Origin: Candidatus Hydrogenedentota bacterium
GTDB lineage: Bacteria; Hydrogenedentota; Hydrogenedentia; Hydrogenedentiales; GCA-2746185
DNA: 33,400 nucleotides
Assembly: GCA_012965445.1 (NCBI GenBank)
Contig: DTSJ01000179.1
Location: 1-33,400 of the forward strand
Direction of reading: 5' to 3'
Part shown: piece after piece, positions 31,445-33,400 of the stretch
How the letters are laid out: every line of letters starts with the position of its first letter
Position numbering within the stretch: position 1 is the first letter of the stretch
Notes under the pieces: generated by a model
The model's input: only the letters and a program-made list of their open reading frames with translations
Told to the model about the DNA's origin: nothing
Databases searched by the model: none
Program-made: the position numbers and the translations under genes

Positions 31445-33100
31445 CTAATCCAGTGCGGAAGATAACTCAAGAACCTGCTTATCTTTCAGCATCCGTTTCC
31501 GCAATCGTTCGTAGGGAACCTCCTGCACCGATGTCCGACCTTCCATGGCGAGGACCGCCGCCGTAGCAGCACTCTGCCCAAGGGTCATAAACACTGGCTC
31601 CATCCGTATCGAACCGTAAGCGATATGCGACGAAGAAAGACACACTGGCACGAGCAGATTTTCGCACTCCTCAGCCTTTGGAACAATGGCCCCGTAATCG
31701 ATCTCATAAGCCCTCCCCGGACTAATCTGAATATCCCCCTCATTCATCACGTAAGCCGTCCCGTCAGCATCATGCGCAACATACCGCTGCACGTTATGCG
31801 AGTCCATGTTGTACGACCCCATCCCAATCGAACGAGTAACCGGTTTCTGCCCGCGCAAATGAGGCTCGGTCATCACGAAATCACTCACCATCCGCCGGGA
31901 CTCTCGCACATAAATCTGGTGAGGCCAATTGTTGTTGTCCACAAATTCGTCCTTCGCCAATCCCCACGCGCTCATCTCATTCCGTATAGCATCGGGTACC
32001 CGCGGGTCATTCGCCACAAACCACAGAAAGCCTTTCTGATAACGCCGATGCTCCTCAATAATCACCGCGCGTTCAGCATAACTCGCCTCAGGATATCCAT
32101 AATTCATCCCGATATTATCGGACGAAACCCCGCCATGATTGTTCGTGTCCGTCTTAGCGTTCGGCGCAGGATCAAATTTTTTGAATACTCCGGTGAACCC
32201 CTTCGCAAAGTAGCGGGCGAGAACTTCGTAGTCCATCGCGTCATAACCCTCAGGTTTTTCGAAAGGAACCCGATTCTCCTCCACCTTCGTCATACACAAT
32301 CGAAAACAATACGCCTGAATCCGATCGTCTCCCTCCCCTTCAACGCCCGGCTCGCCTGCATGAATCTTAGGAAGCAGACCACTCGAGGCGTCGCCCGGAA
32401 CAACATAAGGATCAACCTTAAAATCGAACTGGTGAGATATCGCCCGCTTCGTCTGCACCCCGTTCAACGTCTCCCCATAAACAGCGTTCGCCTCACGCCC
32501 GACGTGATAACTGATCCCCGCAGACGCCATGAGATCCCCTTCATACGTCGCATCAATAAACATCCTGCCCGTGTACTTGTTCCCGTTCTCCATTTCGATT
32601 GTAGTGATGCGCCCGTCTTTCATCGTCACGCCACGGTTCCGCTGTAGCCACTCGTCGCGACGCACACGTACCTCATGTTCGCGAATCAACTCCTCAAAGG
32701 CCTGTCCCGCTACACGAGGCTCAAAAACCCACATCGCATCCTGATTCCGCCTATACCGCGAATAGTCTTCCGCCTTCTGATGCACCCACGCCTCAGGGCG
32801 ATCATAATGAGCCTTCAAACGCTGATAATACTCCCGCGCAATTCCCCCGACCGCCTCCTTCTTTCCAGAATCCGTCCAGCCAAGCCCACCAGCGGTCAAT
32901 CCGCCCAAATGCGTATCGGGTCCAACAAGAATCACCGTCTTTCCCATTCGCTGCACCTGAATCGCTGCGGCAACTCCGGCGGAGGTAGAACCATAGATGA
33001 TGACATCGGCATAGACGGCATCGCCGACACGAAGTTCGGCAGTTGCCGAAAAGGATATGACGACCATTGCCGTAACGAACAGGGAAACAATAAATTTCAT
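31445..33100 (-). CDS. Secreted FAD-dependent oxidoreductase (FAD_oxidored family)
   Basis: A 551-residue exported flavoprotein. A Sec signal peptide (MKFIVSLFVTAMVVISFSAT, cleavage near AE) is followed by the FAD-binding motif ADVIIYGSTSAGVAAAIQ (Gly37 to Gly42) and the family marker HLGGLTAGGLGWTDSG. Later conserved parts include GRMFIDATYEGDLMASAGIS, NYGYPEASYAERAVIIEEHR and a C-terminal segment YGSIRMEPVFMTLGQSAATA that closes the FAD site. This family is abundant in PVC bacteria, where it often sits with sulfatases and DUF1501 genes; the reaction is not established. GGGAGC lies about 9 bases before the ATG. It is 18 bp downstream of the DUF1501 gene, so they form one operon. Confidence 0.92.
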   Translation of the reverse strand: MKFIVSLFVTAMVVISFSATAELRVGDAVYADVIIYGSTSAGVAAAIQVQRMGKTVILVGPDTHLGGLTAGGLGWTDSGKKEAVGGIAREYYQRLKAHYDRPEAWVHQKAEDYSRYRRNQDAMWVFEPRVAGQAFEELIREHEVRVRRDEWLQRNRGVTMKDGRITTIEMENGNKYTGRMFIDATYEGDLMASAGISYHVGREANAVYGETLNGVQTKRAISHQFDFKVDPYVVPGDASSGLLPKIHAGEPGVEGEGDDRIQAYCFRLCMTKVEENRVPFEKPEGYDAMDYEVLARYFAKGFTGVFKKFDPAPNAKTDTNNHGGVSSDNIGMNYGYPEASYAERAVIIEEHRRYQKGFLWFVANDPRVPDAIRNEMSAWGLAKDEFVDNNNWPHQIYVRESRRMVSDFVMTEPHLRGQKPVTRSIGMGSYNMDSHNVQRYVAHDADGTAYVMNEGDIQISPGRAYEIDYGAIVPKAEECENLLVPVCLSSSHIAYGSIRMEPVFMTLGQSAATAAVLAMEGRTSVQEVPYERLRKRMLKDKQVLELSSALD

Positions 33101-33118
33101 GAATTCGGTGCTCCCTTT

Positions 33119-33400
33119 CTAGGAGAGAATCTCGGACAACGCATGACCATGCACATCCGTCAATCGTCGCTCATTCCCGTTAAAATAGTACGTCAACTTC
33201 GTATGATCAAAACCCAAAATATCCAACACCGTCGCATAATAATCCCAAACTGTAACCGAATTCTCGACAGACCGCCGTCCAAGTTCATCGGTCGCACCGT
33301 AACTCACGCCGCCCTTCACACCCGCCCCCATCATCCAGCAAGTAAATCCGTCCGCATTATGGTCCCGACCCGAAGTCCCCGCCTGATGCGTCGGCATCCG
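33119..33400 (-). CDS. DUF1501 domain protein, C-terminal fragment (runs off the window)
   Basis: The last 93 residues of a DUF1501 protein, truncated by the right window edge. [52 protein letters not shown] and [13 protein letters not shown] match the C-terminal conserved blocks of DUF1501, an alkaline-phosphatase-superfamily group of (usually Tat-exported) proteins abundant in Planctomycetes and Verrucomicrobia. Here the His in RDHN and DH are the likely metal-site residues by analogy with sulfatases. The frame is open to base 33400, so the start lies outside. It is the upstream partner of the FAD-dependent oxidoreductase. Confidence 0.92.
   Translation of the reverse strand, partial: RMPTHQAGTSGRDHNADGFTCWMMGAGVKGGVSYGATDELGRRSVENSVTVWDYYATVLDILGFDHTKLTYYFNGNERRLTDVHGHALSEILS

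Noticed and set aside
31625..32647. Plus-strand 340-codon frame opposite the FAD-dependent oxidoreductase.
   Set aside because: Arg/His/Pro-rich shadow frame; the opposite strand has a signal peptide, FAD motif and Shine-Dalgarno site.

Overview
The window looks like a chromosomal segment, probably metagenome-derived, from a Gram-negative heterotroph of the Planctomycetes-Verrucomicrobia-Lentisphaerae (PVC) or Hydrogenedentes type. The pointers are family-level: a sulfatase remnant, a DUF1501 protein, a secreted FAD-dependent oxidoreductase, a Tat-exported Gfo/Idh/MocA oxidoreductase, a dimethylformamidase-like Tat protein, a Ser/Thr kinase fused to a sulfatase-modifying-factor domain, and a giant LRR membrane protein. 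No rRNA or other phylogenetic marker is present, so the phylum is inference. GTG and TTG starts are common (at least ten genes) and are mostly backed by Shine-Dalgarno matches.

Layout. 1-2633 (+): a sulfatase remnant whose N-terminal and C-terminal parts sit in different frames, then a GMC oxidoreductase and its Tat-carrying small subunit. 2637-8035 (-): a secreted parallel beta-helix protein, a rhomboid protease with a zinc ribbon, a NodN-like MaoC hydratase, the fluoride channel CrcB, an aspartate/aromatic aminotransferase and a CYTH protein. 8345-14312 (+): a type IV pilus block, PilB-PilT-PilS-PilR, lacking pilC and pilA. 14339-17635 (-): a large secreted GH42-like protein. 17810-22370 (+): a Gfo/Idh/MocA oxidoreductase, a frameshifted lipoprotein, a kinase-SUMF1 fusion and a small membrane protein. 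22400-29218 (-): a 2017-residue TPR-TM-LRR-TM-TM protein followed 18 bp later by a DUF2161 PD-(D/E)XK protein. 29470-30999 (+): the dimethylformamidase-like protein. 31002-33400 (-): an NTF2-like protein, an FAD-dependent oxidoreductase and the C-terminal end of a DUF1501 protein.

How it fits together. Most accessory genes encode exported or membrane proteins linked to catabolism of sugars or sulfated glycans (sulfatase, GMC dehydrogenase, Gfo/Idh/MocA, GH42-like, beta-helix, FAD oxidoreductase, DUF1501). The pilus block supplies the extension and retraction motors and their two-component regulator. Kinase-SUMF1 and the giant LRR protein are candidate signalling or scaffold proteins.

The most unusual object is the giant LRR protein. 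Its LRR arrays are interrupted by ten tandem units of exactly 40 residues with no indel (residues 1221-1620), and four copies of a separate beta-rich GxLxIR module introduce successive LRR blocks. I recognise neither repeat as a named family. No CRISPR array, tRNA, rRNA, IS element or prophage gene was seen.
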